Below are positions 1 through 9,165 of a DNA stretch of 64,000 nt, one piece after another. The stretch is from NCBI RefSeq assembly GCF_016653315.1, contig NZ_NHSH01000074.1, positions 46,160 through 110,159 on the forward strand. Reading direction: 5' to 3'. The DNA is from Halochromatium roseum. GTDB lineage: Bacteria; Pseudomonadota; Gammaproteobacteria; Chromatiales; Chromatiaceae. The position numbers and the translations under genes were made by a program. The notes beneath the pieces were generated by a model, which was given only the letters and a program-made list of their open reading frames with translations, had not been told where the DNA came from and did no database searches. How positions within the stretch are numbered: the first letter of the stretch is position 1; every line of letters starts with the position of its first letter.

Positions 1-313
1 GGTTCGGCAACTGCTCGACGCGCAAGGCTTCGCCTACCACGAAACCAGCGCCGGCTTTCTCGGTCTTGGTGTTGCGGGGCTCTGGCTGCTGGATGGCCGC
101 CAAAAGGCGGCGGCTCGCGCGCTGATCGACCACTATCAAGCCGAACGCTCGGCACGGCTCGCGGCCGAATACCAAGCCCTACGTCGCAGCGGCCAGGCCG
201 AGACCACGCTGCAACGGGCCATGCGCCATCCGCTGCGCACCCTGTTTTATCTCGCTGGCGCTTTCGCCGTACTCTATCTGGTGCTGGTGCCCTTCCTGAC
301 GCTGGGGCGCTGA
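1..313 (+). CDS. DUF6164 family protein, 3' part only
   Basis: The reading frame is open from base 2 to the TGA at 311-313, so the start lies left of the window. About 103 residues are visible. They begin with a short alpha/beta stretch containing the motif YHETSAGFLGLGVAGLWL, followed by a charged helix rich in Arg and Glu, and end in one hydrophobic segment (FYLAGAFAVLYLVLVPFL) just before the stop. This layout, an N-terminal ferredoxin-like region plus one C-terminal membrane anchor, is what I recall of the DUF6164 family, whose function is unknown. A small tail-anchored inner-membrane protein is likely. The family call rests on memory of the ETSAGxxG region and is moderate. Confidence 0.6.
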   Translation, partial: VRQLLDAQGFAYHETSAGFLGLGVAGLWLLDGRQKAAARALIDHYQAERSARLAAEYQALRRSGQAETTLQRAMRHPLRTLFYLAGAFAVLYLVLVPFLTLGR

Positions 314-361
314 GTCACCCAGCTCGCTTTGATCAACCCGACAGTGGACCGGGAGACATCG

Positions 362-1249
362 ATGACTGACACCATTGGCTTCATCGGACTCGGCATCATG
401 GGCCGTCCGATGGCCCTGAATCTGATCAAGGCCGGCTACCGGCTCGCCGTGCACGCGCGCCGCGAAGCCTCGCTGCAACCGCTGCTCGAGGTCGGAGCCG
501 AGCCCTGCTCGAGCCCGGCCGAGGTTGCCCGCCGCGCCCCGATCCTGTTCACCATGGTCTCGGATACCCCTGATGTCGAGCAGGTCATCCTTGGCGAGCA
601 GGGCGTCATCGAGGGCGTTCAGACCGATGCGGTGGTTGTCGACATGAGCACGATCTCGCCGTCAGCGACCCGCGCCATGGCCGAACGGCTGCACGCGGCG
701 GGCGCCGAGATGCTCGATGCACCCGTCTCCGGTGGCGACATCGGTGCGGCGGCGGGCAGCCTATCGATCATGGTCGGCGGCCCCACAGCCGCCTTTGAGC
801 GCGTGCGGCCCTTGTTCCAAGTGATGGGCGAGAATATCGTTCATGTCGGCGATCACGGCGCCGGACAGGTCTGTAAGGCCTGCAACCAGGTGCTGGTCGC
901 GCAGACCATTGCCGGTGTCAGCGAGGCGATGCTGTTGGCCAAGGCCTCCGGCGTCGATCCCGCCAAGGTGCGCGAAGCGCTGCTCGGCGGTTTCGCCAAC
1001 AGCCGGATTCTGGAGGTGCATGGACGGCGCATGCTGGAGGACGACTACGCCCCCGGCTTCACCGCCAGGCTGCATCAAAAGGACATGCGCATCGTCCTCG
1101 AGGCCGCGCATGAGCTGGGGCTTGCCCTGCCCGGTGCAGCCCAGGCGGCGCAATGGCTCAACGCCCTGCTCGGCCAGGGACTCGGTGACCTGGACTCGGC
1201 AGCGATCCATCGCATGCAAGCGCGGTTGCACGGTCAAGACGGCGACTAG
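362..1249 (+). CDS. NAD(P)-dependent 3-hydroxyacid dehydrogenase (tartronate semialdehyde reductase type)
   Basis: The 295-residue protein belongs to the beta-hydroxyacid dehydrogenase family, which reduces 2-hydroxy-3-oxopropionate (GarR/GlxR) or related short substrates. The N-terminal Rossmann motif [17 protein letters not shown] is clear, the substrate motif [22 protein letters not shown] follows near residue 120, and the catalytic lysine sits in GQVCKACNQ. The ATG at 362 is preceded by GGGAG six bases upstream, which favours it over the in-frame TTG at 329. The gene converges on trpG: the two stop codons share the palindrome CTAG at 1246-1249. In a phototroph this enzyme could serve glycolate/glyoxylate salvage together with gph, but that link is inferred. 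GarR, GlxR and 3-hydroxyisobutyrate dehydrogenase cannot be separated here. Confidence 0.88.
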   Translation: MTDTIGFIGLGIMGRPMALNLIKAGYRLAVHARREASLQPLLEVGAEPCSSPAEVARRAPILFTMVSDTPDVEQVILGEQGVIEGVQTDAVVVDMSTISPSATRAMAERLHAAGAEMLDAPVSGGDIGAAAGSLSIMVGGPTAAFERVRPLFQVMGENIVHVGDHGAGQVCKACNQVLVAQTIAGVSEAMLLAKASGVDPAKVREALLGGFANSRILEVHGRRMLEDDYAPGFTARLHQKDMRIVLEAAHELGLALPGAAQAAQWLNALLGQGLGDLDSAAIHRMQARLHGQDGD

Positions 1250-1824
1250 CGCTCGACGAAGTTGCGCAGCAGATCATGGCCGTGTTGAGTCAGGATCGAC
1301 TCTGGATGAAACTGCACGCCCTCGATGGGCAATTCACGATGGCGCATGCCCATGATCTCATCACGCTCGCCCGCGGTCGTTTCGGTCCAGGCCGTGATCT
1401 CGAGTTCAGCCGGTAGCGATCTCTCATCGACCACCAACGAGTGGTAGCGCGTCGCCTCGAACGGCTGCGCAAGCCCCTGGAAGACGCCCAGCTGTTGATG
1501 ATGGATCGGCGAGGTCTTGCCATGCATCACCTCACGCGCCTTGACCACCTTGCCGCCGAAGGCCTGACCAATCGACTGGTGCCCCAGGCAGACCCCAAGC
1601 AGTGGCACCTTACCAGCCGCGGCCCGAATCAGCTCGACCGAGATCCCCGCCTCATTCGGCGTGCAGGGCCCCGGCGAGATCACGATCCGCTCCGGGCGCA
1701 ACGCCAAGGCATCGGCAACCGACAGCTCATCATTGCGCACCACCCGCACCTCCACCCCGAGCTCACCTAGGTACTGCACCAGGTTGTAGGTGAAGGAATC
1801 GTAGTTGTCGATCATCAGTAGCAT
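1246..1824 (-). CDS. trpG: Anthranilate synthase glutamine amidotransferase subunit
   Basis: This 192-residue class I glutamine amidotransferase releases ammonia from glutamine for anthranilate (and often also aminodeoxychorismate) synthesis with TrpE/PabB. The N-terminus [19 protein letters not shown] is typical of TrpG/PabA. The nucleophile cysteine is in [15 protein letters not shown] and the His/Glu pair in [11 protein letters not shown]. The ATG at 1824 has AGGTGA about nine bases upstream; an in-frame GTG lies four codons earlier. In related bacteria trpG follows trpE directly and precedes trpD and trpC. Here trpE lies 3.9 kb upstream, and trpD/trpC are absent, replaced by a convergent dehydrogenase gene. 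TrpG may therefore be expressed separately from trpE. Confidence 0.95.
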   Translation of the reverse strand: MLLMIDNYDSFTYNLVQYLGELGVEVRVVRNDELSVADALALRPERIVISPGPCTPNEAGISVELIRAAAGKVPLLGVCLGHQSIGQAFGGKVVKAREVMHGKTSPIHHQQLGVFQGLAQPFEATRYHSLVVDERSLPAELEITAWTETTAGERDEIMGMRHRELPIEGVQFHPESILTQHGHDLLRNFVER

Positions 1825-1990
1825 TGAAGCATTCACCTACTTGTGCAATCCCGATCGTGGCTGGTCTCGGCGCCTTTGCGACACCCCGCATGTCCGACAA
1901 CTCGTGGCGCGGCGCCAGAGCGATGATAGCGCCCTTAGTGATGGCCGCGAAGTCTTGGCTAGCTGAAGGCGCGGTTCCTTTCATCTCACC

Positions 1991-2755
1991 TCAGGCATCA
2001 GCCGGCAACAAGCCCGAACGATGGATCGCAAGCCGTGCTCGGTGCTTGTCGGTCAACGGCAAGGGACACTGCCAGCGCAACGCGGCACGGGCCGGCTCAC
2101 TCAGCAACGGCGAGAAGCGCGGCTCACCGCTGTCCTCGAAGCTGACTAGGCGGCGATCGAAGGCGGCATCCCAGAGCGCGGAGAGCAGCAAGCCGTTGTG
2201 CACATCAAGCCGTTCGGCATCGCTGCTGCAGTCTGACCAGGGGATGATATGCGACGCACGCAGGAGTTCGGTGTCGGTGATGCCGGTGAGCGGGCAGCGG
2301 CTCTGCCAATAGTCGAGCAGGCGCGCACGGAAGAGGTCTTGGCCGATGCGCTGTATCACCAGCCGCTCGGCCTCGGTGGTCTTTGGCAGGCCTTTGACCT
2401 TGGTTTGAAACGCCATCAGCGGCGCCTCGGGCAGGCTGGCCGAGAGCCGGTAGACATGCGGCAACGCGCGGTAGAGCTCGCCCAGGGTCGGGAACGCATA
2501 GCGCGTGAGACCTGGCCCCGGCATCGCGGCCTCTGGGAGGCCAAGCTCTTCGATGACGCCCGCATGATCCAGCGCGAGGAACCAAGGTCCTCGGGCATCT
2601 GTCGCCGCGAGATGGATCGTGCCCGGCACCGTGGTCGACGCGAATCCCGCCCAGCCTTCGCGGTGCCCGAGCTGGCGGCGAAAGCCGTGCTGCCAGGCCG
2701 CCTTCTCGCACTCTTCGCGGACGACGAAGGACTGGGGATCCTGAATCGGCCTCAT
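1991..2755 (-). CDS. HNH endonuclease domain protein
   Basis: The 254-residue protein ends in an HNH nuclease domain of the HNH_2 type: CPLTGITDTELLRASHI begins the beta-hairpin, the first His is in ASHIIPW, and DVHNGLLLSALWDAAFD gives the central N and the metal-binding region (about residues 160-210). The first 150 residues form an all-alpha/beta region I do not recognise, perhaps a target-recognition domain. Such proteins occur as orphan nucleases and in restriction or defence loci. The gene starts 66 bases after the end of the helicase gene on the same strand, so the two may be one transcript. Both lie in the segment that separates trpE from trpG. No strong ribosome site precedes the ATG; AGGTGA lies about 14 bases away. 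Confidence 0.82.
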   Translation of the reverse strand: MRPIQDPQSFVVREECEKAAWQHGFRRQLGHREGWAGFASTTVPGTIHLAATDARGPWFLALDHAGVIEELGLPEAAMPGPGLTRYAFPTLGELYRALPHVYRLSASLPEAPLMAFQTKVKGLPKTTEAERLVIQRIGQDLFRARLLDYWQSRCPLTGITDTELLRASHIIPWSDCSSDAERLDVHNGLLLSALWDAAFDRRLVSFEDSGEPRFSPLLSEPARAALRWQCPLPLTDKHRARLAIHRSGLLPADA

Positions 2756-2820
2756 GCGACCACGTGAATCACCTGCTTATCGATCATGGTCTGGAGCCGC
2801 GGTGCCGGGCCACCGGAGCA

Positions 2821-4926
2821 TTAGTGGCCCCGACGGTGTTTCTTCAGCCAAGCCTCGATCGTGGCAGGATCAAAGCGCGAAAACACCTCGTCTGGATCGA
2901 GCCCCTTGAGCCGCACCTCGGGATCAAGTCCCTTGAGCCGCTCTTCAGGATCAAGCCCCTTGAGCCGCTCTTCTGGGCCATAGCACTGCAGCACCTCTTC
3001 GGGATCGAGCTTGCGGATGGACGCTTTTAACCATTCGTGGGCTTCGCGTTGCATGTCTTCAAAGGTGTGGGCCATGTTGCCGTCTCCGAGCAGGTGCTGG
3101 GTGAGGAGGTTGCAGAGGTGAAGGCCGATCTCGCTGCGCGGATGATACTGGTGGAGCGCCGCGCTTTGCTGCGCTTTGTTGCTGGAGAATAGCCGCCAGG
3201 GGGCGTTGTGCGGCAGCGCGCGCAGGTCGTTGATGCCGATCAGGCGCACCTCGCGGGTGCCGGCGCGCAGGGTGTAGATGCCGGGCTGTTCGGTCCTTTG
3301 ACAACTGCCGGGCGGGAGTTGTTTGATCAGCTTGCGTGGAAAATGCGTAGCAACGGCGTAGCTGCGGAAGTCGAGCGCTGGCAGCAGTGGATAGGCCTTG
3401 CTGGGTTCGCTGATCGGGCGCTCATCATCGGCGGGCCGCTGTTGCAGGGCACGGATGGAGGCGAGCTTGCGGTAGGTGACGTAGTGACTGTTGAGTTCTT
3501 CCAACGCCCAGGCGTCATAGGGCGCGCCGGCGGCTTTGAAGCTGAGCAGGTTGTGCGCGGCGAGGTCGTCGAGACCATCGGGGCATTGCAGATCGGCGGC
3601 GGTGACTTGAGCGCCGCGACGGTTGCTGCTAACCGCGGCGGCTTGCTCGATGATCAGCACATCCAAGCGCTGGCTGCGGAGGGCGAGTTCTTCTTCGGTG
3701 CTGACACTGTAAGGCAGCCCGATCAGTGCATCGGTGAGGGCTTTGCCGAGCAGTTCATGCCAAGCGATACGGTGGGTACGGCTCATAGCAGCAGTGTCAC
3801 TGGCCAGTTGGGCGACGGCTTCGCCGAAGGGGACAGGCTTCTGACGCTTGAGCGTCAGCCCATCCTCCAGGCCAATCGCCAGCTCGACCCAGACCGCCAG
3901 CGGATGTCTGACCAAGTCGGCGTCGAGCAGGGTCTCGGGCAGTTCATCGGTGAGGGTCTGGGCGAGCCTTGGGCGGACATCGGCCAGCGTCAAGCGTTCA
4001 TCGGTGGCGCGCCGCAGCGATTCATCGATCACCGCGTCAGGGCCGATCGCGGCGCCAAACAGGCGCGAGGCGACGTCAGCAACGGCCTGCGCACGGCCGG
4101 CCTCTGATCCTTCGCTCGCCATGGTGGCGGAGGTGCCGATGCAAATCGGCGCGCCATCCGGATTGCAGCGGTTGCGCAGGCGACGCACCAGGATGGCCAC
4201 ATCCGCACCCTGCCGGCCGCGGTAGGTGTGCAGCTCATCGAGCACGATGAATGCCAGCCCCTGGGCGTTGTCGATCACCCGAGTATCGAGCGCATCCTGT
4301 CGCGTCAACAGCAGCTCGGCCATCATGAAGTTGGTGAGCAGGATATCCGGCGGATGCTTGGCGGCGCGTTCCCGCTCCTCCTGGTTCTCCTGTCCCGTAT
4401 AGCGCCGCACCACGGGCTTGAGTGTATCGGGCAGGCCCGACTGCGCGATGAACTTCTCGATCTCCTTGAGCTGGCTGTTGGCCAGCGCATTCATCGGATA
4501 GACGATGATCGCTTTGGTTTGGGGCGGGCGTCCACGTTTCCTGGCCCTGACAATCGCATCGATGATCGGCACGAAGAAGCACAGCGACTTGCCTGAGCCG
4601 GTGCCCGTGGTGACCACAAAGCTCTGCTCAGCCCGCGCCTTGGCGATCGACTGTGCTTGATGGCGGTGAAGTCTGAGCGGTCCCGCGTCGAAGCAAAAGA
4701 TCCTGCCCGTCGCCTCGTCAAGATCCCCAGAGGCGACCAGCTCATCGATGCTTGGCCCGGACAGATAGCGTGGATTCAGCGATAAGAGTGCATCTGGCCA
4801 AAACCGGCCCTGCGCGTACTGACGAGCGACCGCGGCATTCAGGTCTTCGGCCCGAATGCGGGTGAAGGACTGTGAGAACCGAGCATAGGACCCGATCAGG
4901 TGGTGCTCGAAATCAAAGGCCTTCAT
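2821..4926 (-). CDS. DEAD/DEAH-box helicase lobe 1 joined to a PEERLKGLD-repeat C-terminus
   Basis: The 701-residue protein starts as a superfamily 2 helicase related to large bacterial defence/repair helicases: Q-like motif LRLHRHQAQSI (85-95), Walker A TGTGSGKS (107-114), motif Ia YPMNALANSQ (143-152), Walker B DELH (230-233) and motif III TSATMA (265-270). I see no motifs IV-VI, so the second RecA lobe is missing. The linker from about 300 to 400 still resembles that of the full-length family. From about 540 the protein changes character and ends in a region like the C-termini of Rpn-type/DUF4351-like proteins, with nine-residue repeats (GLDPEERLK, 651-677). The ATG at 4926 has AAGGAG seven bases upstream. 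A deletion fusion of two genes is the simplest reading. Strand-separating activity is doubtful. Confidence 0.72.
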   Translation of the reverse strand: MKAFDFEHHLIGSYARFSQSFTRIRAEDLNAAVARQYAQGRFWPDALLSLNPRYLSGPSIDELVASGDLDEATGRIFCFDAGPLRLHRHQAQSIAKARAEQSFVVTTGTGSGKSLCFFVPIIDAIVRARKRGRPPQTKAIIVYPMNALANSQLKEIEKFIAQSGLPDTLKPVVRRYTGQENQEERERAAKHPPDILLTNFMMAELLLTRQDALDTRVIDNAQGLAFIVLDELHTYRGRQGADVAILVRRLRNRCNPDGAPICIGTSATMASEGSEAGRAQAVADVASRLFGAAIGPDAVIDESLRRATDERLTLADVRPRLAQTLTDELPETLLDADLVRHPLAVWVELAIGLEDGLTLKRQKPVPFGEAVAQLASDTAAMSRTHRIAWHELLGKALTDALIGLPYSVSTEEELALRSQRLDVLIIEQAAAVSSNRRGAQVTAADLQCPDGLDDLAAHNLLSFKAAGAPYDAWALEELNSHYVTYRKLASIRALQQRPADDERPISEPSKAYPLLPALDFRSYAVATHFPRKLIKQLPPGSCQRTEQPGIYTLRAGTREVRLIGINDLRALPHNAPWRLFSSNKAQQSAALHQYHPRSEIGLHLCNLLTQHLLGDGNMAHTFEDMQREAHEWLKASIRKLDPEEVLQCYGPEERLKGLDPEERLKGLDPEVRLKGLDPDEVFSRFDPATIEAWLKKHRRGH
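2894..2974 (-). repeat. 27-bp tandem repeat, three copies, inside the helicase-fusion gene
   Basis: Three consecutive 27-base units occupy 2894-2920, 2921-2947 and 2948-2974. Each encodes nine residues of the pattern GLDPEERLK, and a fourth, diverged unit follows at 2975-3001. The period is a multiple of three, so copy number can change without breaking the frame. Repeats of this kind are known at the C-termini of Rpn-type nuclease/transposase-like proteins in cyanobacteria and purple bacteria. Confidence 0.9.
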
Positions 4927-5339
4927 TCATCATCTCCTTGCTCAGGTTGCCCCCATTCCTTCTCGCCCCCTGCCCTTTCCTGTAGTCCTGAGTTTACAGG
5001 CCGCGCTCAACCCCTGGTGACCGATACTACCGGCTTTGCCTGCAAGCAAGCACTGATCTGGGCTAACCGTTGGGCTGACGATGAACCTCAATACAGCAGT
5101 TGAGCCCCTCGGCGGCCGCCAGAGCGACCCCGATCAGGTGCGGGAGCGCGCGCTGAGCGCCGCCCGCAGGCCTAGTCCCGGGCTGGCAATGGGCGCCGGC
5201 GGTTGCCATTTACGCCCCTGGAGGTACTTGCGCAGCGCCCGTGAGACCGAGCAAAGCGTCCGCTGCATGCTCGCGCGTTGACCTGGCATTTTTCGCCCGC
5301 TAATCTCGCCAACGGTGTCTCGTGATTAGTGGACAAACC
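4927..5339. other. Gene-free stretch upstream of the helicase fusion
   Basis: These 413 bases contain no convincing gene. The first bases on the minus side hold the helicase ribosome site (AAGGAG). Short open frames at 5081-5281 and on the reverse strand lack family resemblance and a ribosome site. I see no clear terminator, transfer RNA or transposase remnant. Confidence 0.5.
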
Positions 5340-5480
5340 ATGCAGAATCTCACCGTACAACAACGCCTGTTGATTGCCTTCGCACTGGTGCTGCTGATCC
5401 TACTTGTGCCGATCAGTGTCGCTTATACGGGACTCGATGCGATCGAACGACAGCTTGCCGTCGGACTCTCGGGGTTGGCG
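5340..5480 (+). pseudogene. 5' fragment of a methyl-accepting chemotaxis protein or similar membrane sensor
   Basis: From the ATG at 5340 the frame reads MQNLTVQQRLLIAFALVLLI and continues with LLVPISVAYTGLDAIERQL. This is the standard opening of a chemoreceptor: a short basic cytoplasmic tail, a 20-residue membrane segment, and the first periplasmic residues. After about residue 45 the likeness ends; a second short hydrophobic run (GLSGLALAALGSL) may be what is left of the second membrane segment. The frame then runs without meaning into the reverse complement of trpE. No HAMP or signalling domain follows. It is probably the 5' relic of a deleted receptor gene at the edge of the segment separating trpE and trpG. 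Alternatives are the start of a histidine kinase or cyclase. Confidence 0.6.
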
Positions 5481-5681
5481 CTGGCGGCGCTGGGATCCCT
5501 GACAACCAAGATCAGGCCATGCACCCGCAGCCGGGACACGCTAGCAGTGCGCCGCCACGCCAGCAACAGTCTAGCCGATCGGCTGTTGGTCGGTTCTTGG
5601 CGCTCTCAGCCTTGGCCTCTGGACCTGGCGGCAGCAAGGGCTGCGGGCGGCGTTGCCCAGTGTCTGGGGGCGGCCGCGAGG

Positions 5682-7223
<1,542 letters not shown>

Positions 7224-7572
7224 CGGACGGACTCCAGACGATGCGGAAACCAAGGGCGGGCTCGAGACCGGCAGTCGAGCGACGCCATCGGCCTGTGAGG
7301 CACATGCCAGAGCCAACGTTTGGATCACCGCCGGCGCGCGACCGCTGGCGATCGCTCAGCTCGGTTTCCGTCTGAGAAACGCGCCAAAAACCAAACTGTA
7401 ACGCTTGGGCGCAAACTTCGATGCAGGCTCCGGATCGATGTCGAACAGAACGCTCTGCAGCACAACCCGCTAGCGATGGGTGCGGGTCTGGGGCCTTGTC
7501 ACGCTCGGAAGCCGTCATCATGCGCGTCGGGATCGACTCTTCGGCACTGTGGTCTGAGTCGCCGGTGTCAAC
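7224..7572. other. Gene-free stretch between gph and trpE
   Basis: The 349 bases between gph and the trpE start hold no gene I can support. The open frame at 7180-7521 is read through from trpE and has no family likeness. I looked for a trp leader peptide with adjacent tryptophan codons and a terminator hairpin and did not find one. The length suggests that trpE has its own promoter here, but no convincing -35/-10 pair stands out. Confidence 0.45.
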
Positions 7573-8259
7573 CTAGCCTCGCGGGTCCGCGAGGAGGCCG
7601 TCAAGCTCGGTGAGAGCGTCGATCACCGCATCGGGCTCGGCAGTGCGAATGTCATCGCCGTGATTGTAGCCATAGCTGACGCAGATAATGGCAAATCCGG
7701 CCGCTCGCGCCGCCCTGACGTCACTGACCGAATCGCCGAGCATCAGCGCTGCCGCCGGCTCAACGCCAAAATGCTTGGCCGCGTGCAACAGCGGCAGCGG
7801 GCTGGGCTTCTTCTCGGGCAAGGCGTCGCCGCTGACGACCAGCTCGAAGGCATCGCGGATACCAACGGCCTGCAGCAATGGTTCGGTAAAGCGGCCCGCT
7901 TTATTGGTGACGCAGCCGAGTCGGTAGCCTCGGGCGCGCAGCAGATCGAGCCCTTCACGAACACCGGGATAGAGCACTGAGCGCACGGCCGTATTCTCTG
8001 CGTAAAGCTCGAGGAAGATCGGTAGCGCACGCTCGAAGTCGGCAGCATCGGGCTCACCATCGAGCTGGCCGATCAGCGCGCGGACGACGAGGCGCTCGAC
8101 GCCGTTGCCGACCCACTGACGCACCGCCGGCTCGCCGCGCGGCGGACGTCCAAGCCGAGCCATCATCTCATCGACGCAAAAGGTCAGATCCGGCACGCTA
8201 TCAACCAGCGTGCCGTCAAGATCGATCAGGACCATACCGGGGCGGAAGGGGAACTGCAT
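7573..8259 (-). CDS. gph: Phosphoglycolate phosphatase
   Basis: The 228-residue HAD-family hydrolase removes phosphate from 2-phosphoglycolate, the product of Rubisco oxygenation and of DNA repair. HAD motif I is LIDLDGTLVDSVPDL near residue 11, motif II is in CVTNKAG, and motifs III/IV are KKPSPLPLLHA and MLGDSVSDVRAARAAG. The cap domain insertion after motif I has the length usual for Gph. It lies 38 bases downstream of rpe on the same strand, the conserved rpe-gph pairing. In an autotrophic purple sulfur bacterium it fits next to rpe, an enzyme of the Calvin cycle. Confidence 0.94.
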   Translation of the reverse strand: MQFPFRPGMVLIDLDGTLVDSVPDLTFCVDEMMARLGRPPRGEPAVRQWVGNGVERLVVRALIGQLDGEPDAADFERALPIFLELYAENTAVRSVLYPGVREGLDLLRARGYRLGCVTNKAGRFTEPLLQAVGIRDAFELVVSGDALPEKKPSPLPLLHAAKHFGVEPAAALMLGDSVSDVRAARAAGFAIICVSYGYNHGDDIRTAEPDAVIDALTELDGLLADPRG

Positions 8260-8297
8260 GTGGGCGTTGCCGAGAACTGCAAATCAATGATTGAGGG

Positions 8298-8996
8298 TCA
8301 ACGGCCAGCGCCTGCGAGCGCCTCGCGCATCTGGCGGATGATGCCGTTGTAGCGGTTCGGGTCGCTGTCTTGCCCCTTGCCGAAGATGCCAGAGCCGGAG
8401 ACGAAGGTATCGGCACCCGCCGCCTTGATCTCAGCGATGTTATCAACCTTGACTCCGCCATCGATCTCGAGCCGGATGTCGCGGCCGCTGGCATCGATCA
8501 TCGCCCGCGCCTCCCGCAGTTTATCGAGCGCCGAGGGGATGAAGCTCTGGCCACCAAAGCCCGGGTTCACCGACATCAGCAGGACCATATCGATGTTGTC
8601 GAGTTCGTACTTCAGATAGTCGAGCGGGGTCGCCGGATTGAACACCAGGCCCGCCTTGCAACCCTCTGCCTTGATCAGCTGCAGGGTGCGGTCAACGTGC
8701 TCACTGGCCTCGGGGTGGAAGGTGATATAGGTCGCGCCGGCTTGGGCGAAGTCTGGGATGATTCGGTCGACGGGCTTGACCATCAGATGCACATCGATCG
8801 GAGCGGTGACACCATGCTTACGCAGCGCGTCACAGATCAGCGGACCAATGGTTAGATTGGGTACGTAATGGTTGTCCATCACATCGAAGTGCACGATGTC
8901 GGCGCCAGAGGCGAGCACATTGTCGACCTCTTCACCAAGGCGCGCGAAGTCGGCGGATAGGATGGACGGGGCGATCAGGTCTTCTGCTGCGGCCAT
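8298..8996 (-). CDS. rpe: Ribulose-phosphate 3-epimerase
   Basis: The 232-residue TIM-barrel enzyme interconverts ribulose 5-phosphate and xylulose 5-phosphate in the pentose phosphate pathway and Calvin cycle. Recognisable elements are [17 protein letters not shown], the metal-site signature [17 protein letters not shown], the [14 protein letters not shown] strand, [13 protein letters not shown], and the phosphate-binding end [11 protein letters not shown]. The length is standard. It is probably the first gene of the rpe-gph-trpE transcript; upstream lie 169 non-coding bases before the mgtE stop. Confidence 0.96.
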   Translation of the reverse strand: MAAAEDLIAPSILSADFARLGEEVDNVLASGADIVHFDVMDNHYVPNLTIGPLICDALRKHGVTAPIDVHLMVKPVDRIIPDFAQAGATYITFHPEASEHVDRTLQLIKAEGCKAGLVFNPATPLDYLKYELDNIDMVLLMSVNPGFGGQSFIPSALDKLREARAMIDASGRDIRLEIDGGVKVDNIAEIKAAGADTFVSGSGIFGKGQDSDPNRYNGIIRQMREALAGAGR

Positions 8997-9165
8997 GGGA
9001 GCCTCCAGTTAAGGGCACCTAGCGGTTCGGCTACCGTCGTGCCAAGCATGAAAAAGATGTTGAGTGTAGCCGACTGGAGGCCTTTTTTCACTGGCCAATG
9101 CCAGATTGAGTGCTGCAACCGGGACTCCCGACGCCGCCTTGGTGCGGAACGAGGAGGACGGCCAA

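Noticed and set aside
5081..5281. Small plus-strand gene of 66 residues
   Set aside because: No ribosome site, no family likeness, arginine-rich composition of the kind produced by chance frames in high-GC DNA.
7224..7572. trp leader peptide and attenuator before trpE
   Set aside because: No short frame with neighbouring tryptophan codons followed by a hairpin and U-run was found.
9040..9165. Terminator after mgtE
   Set aside because: The A/T runs and the CGGGAGTCCCG palindrome in this gap do not combine into a stem followed by U in the minus direction.
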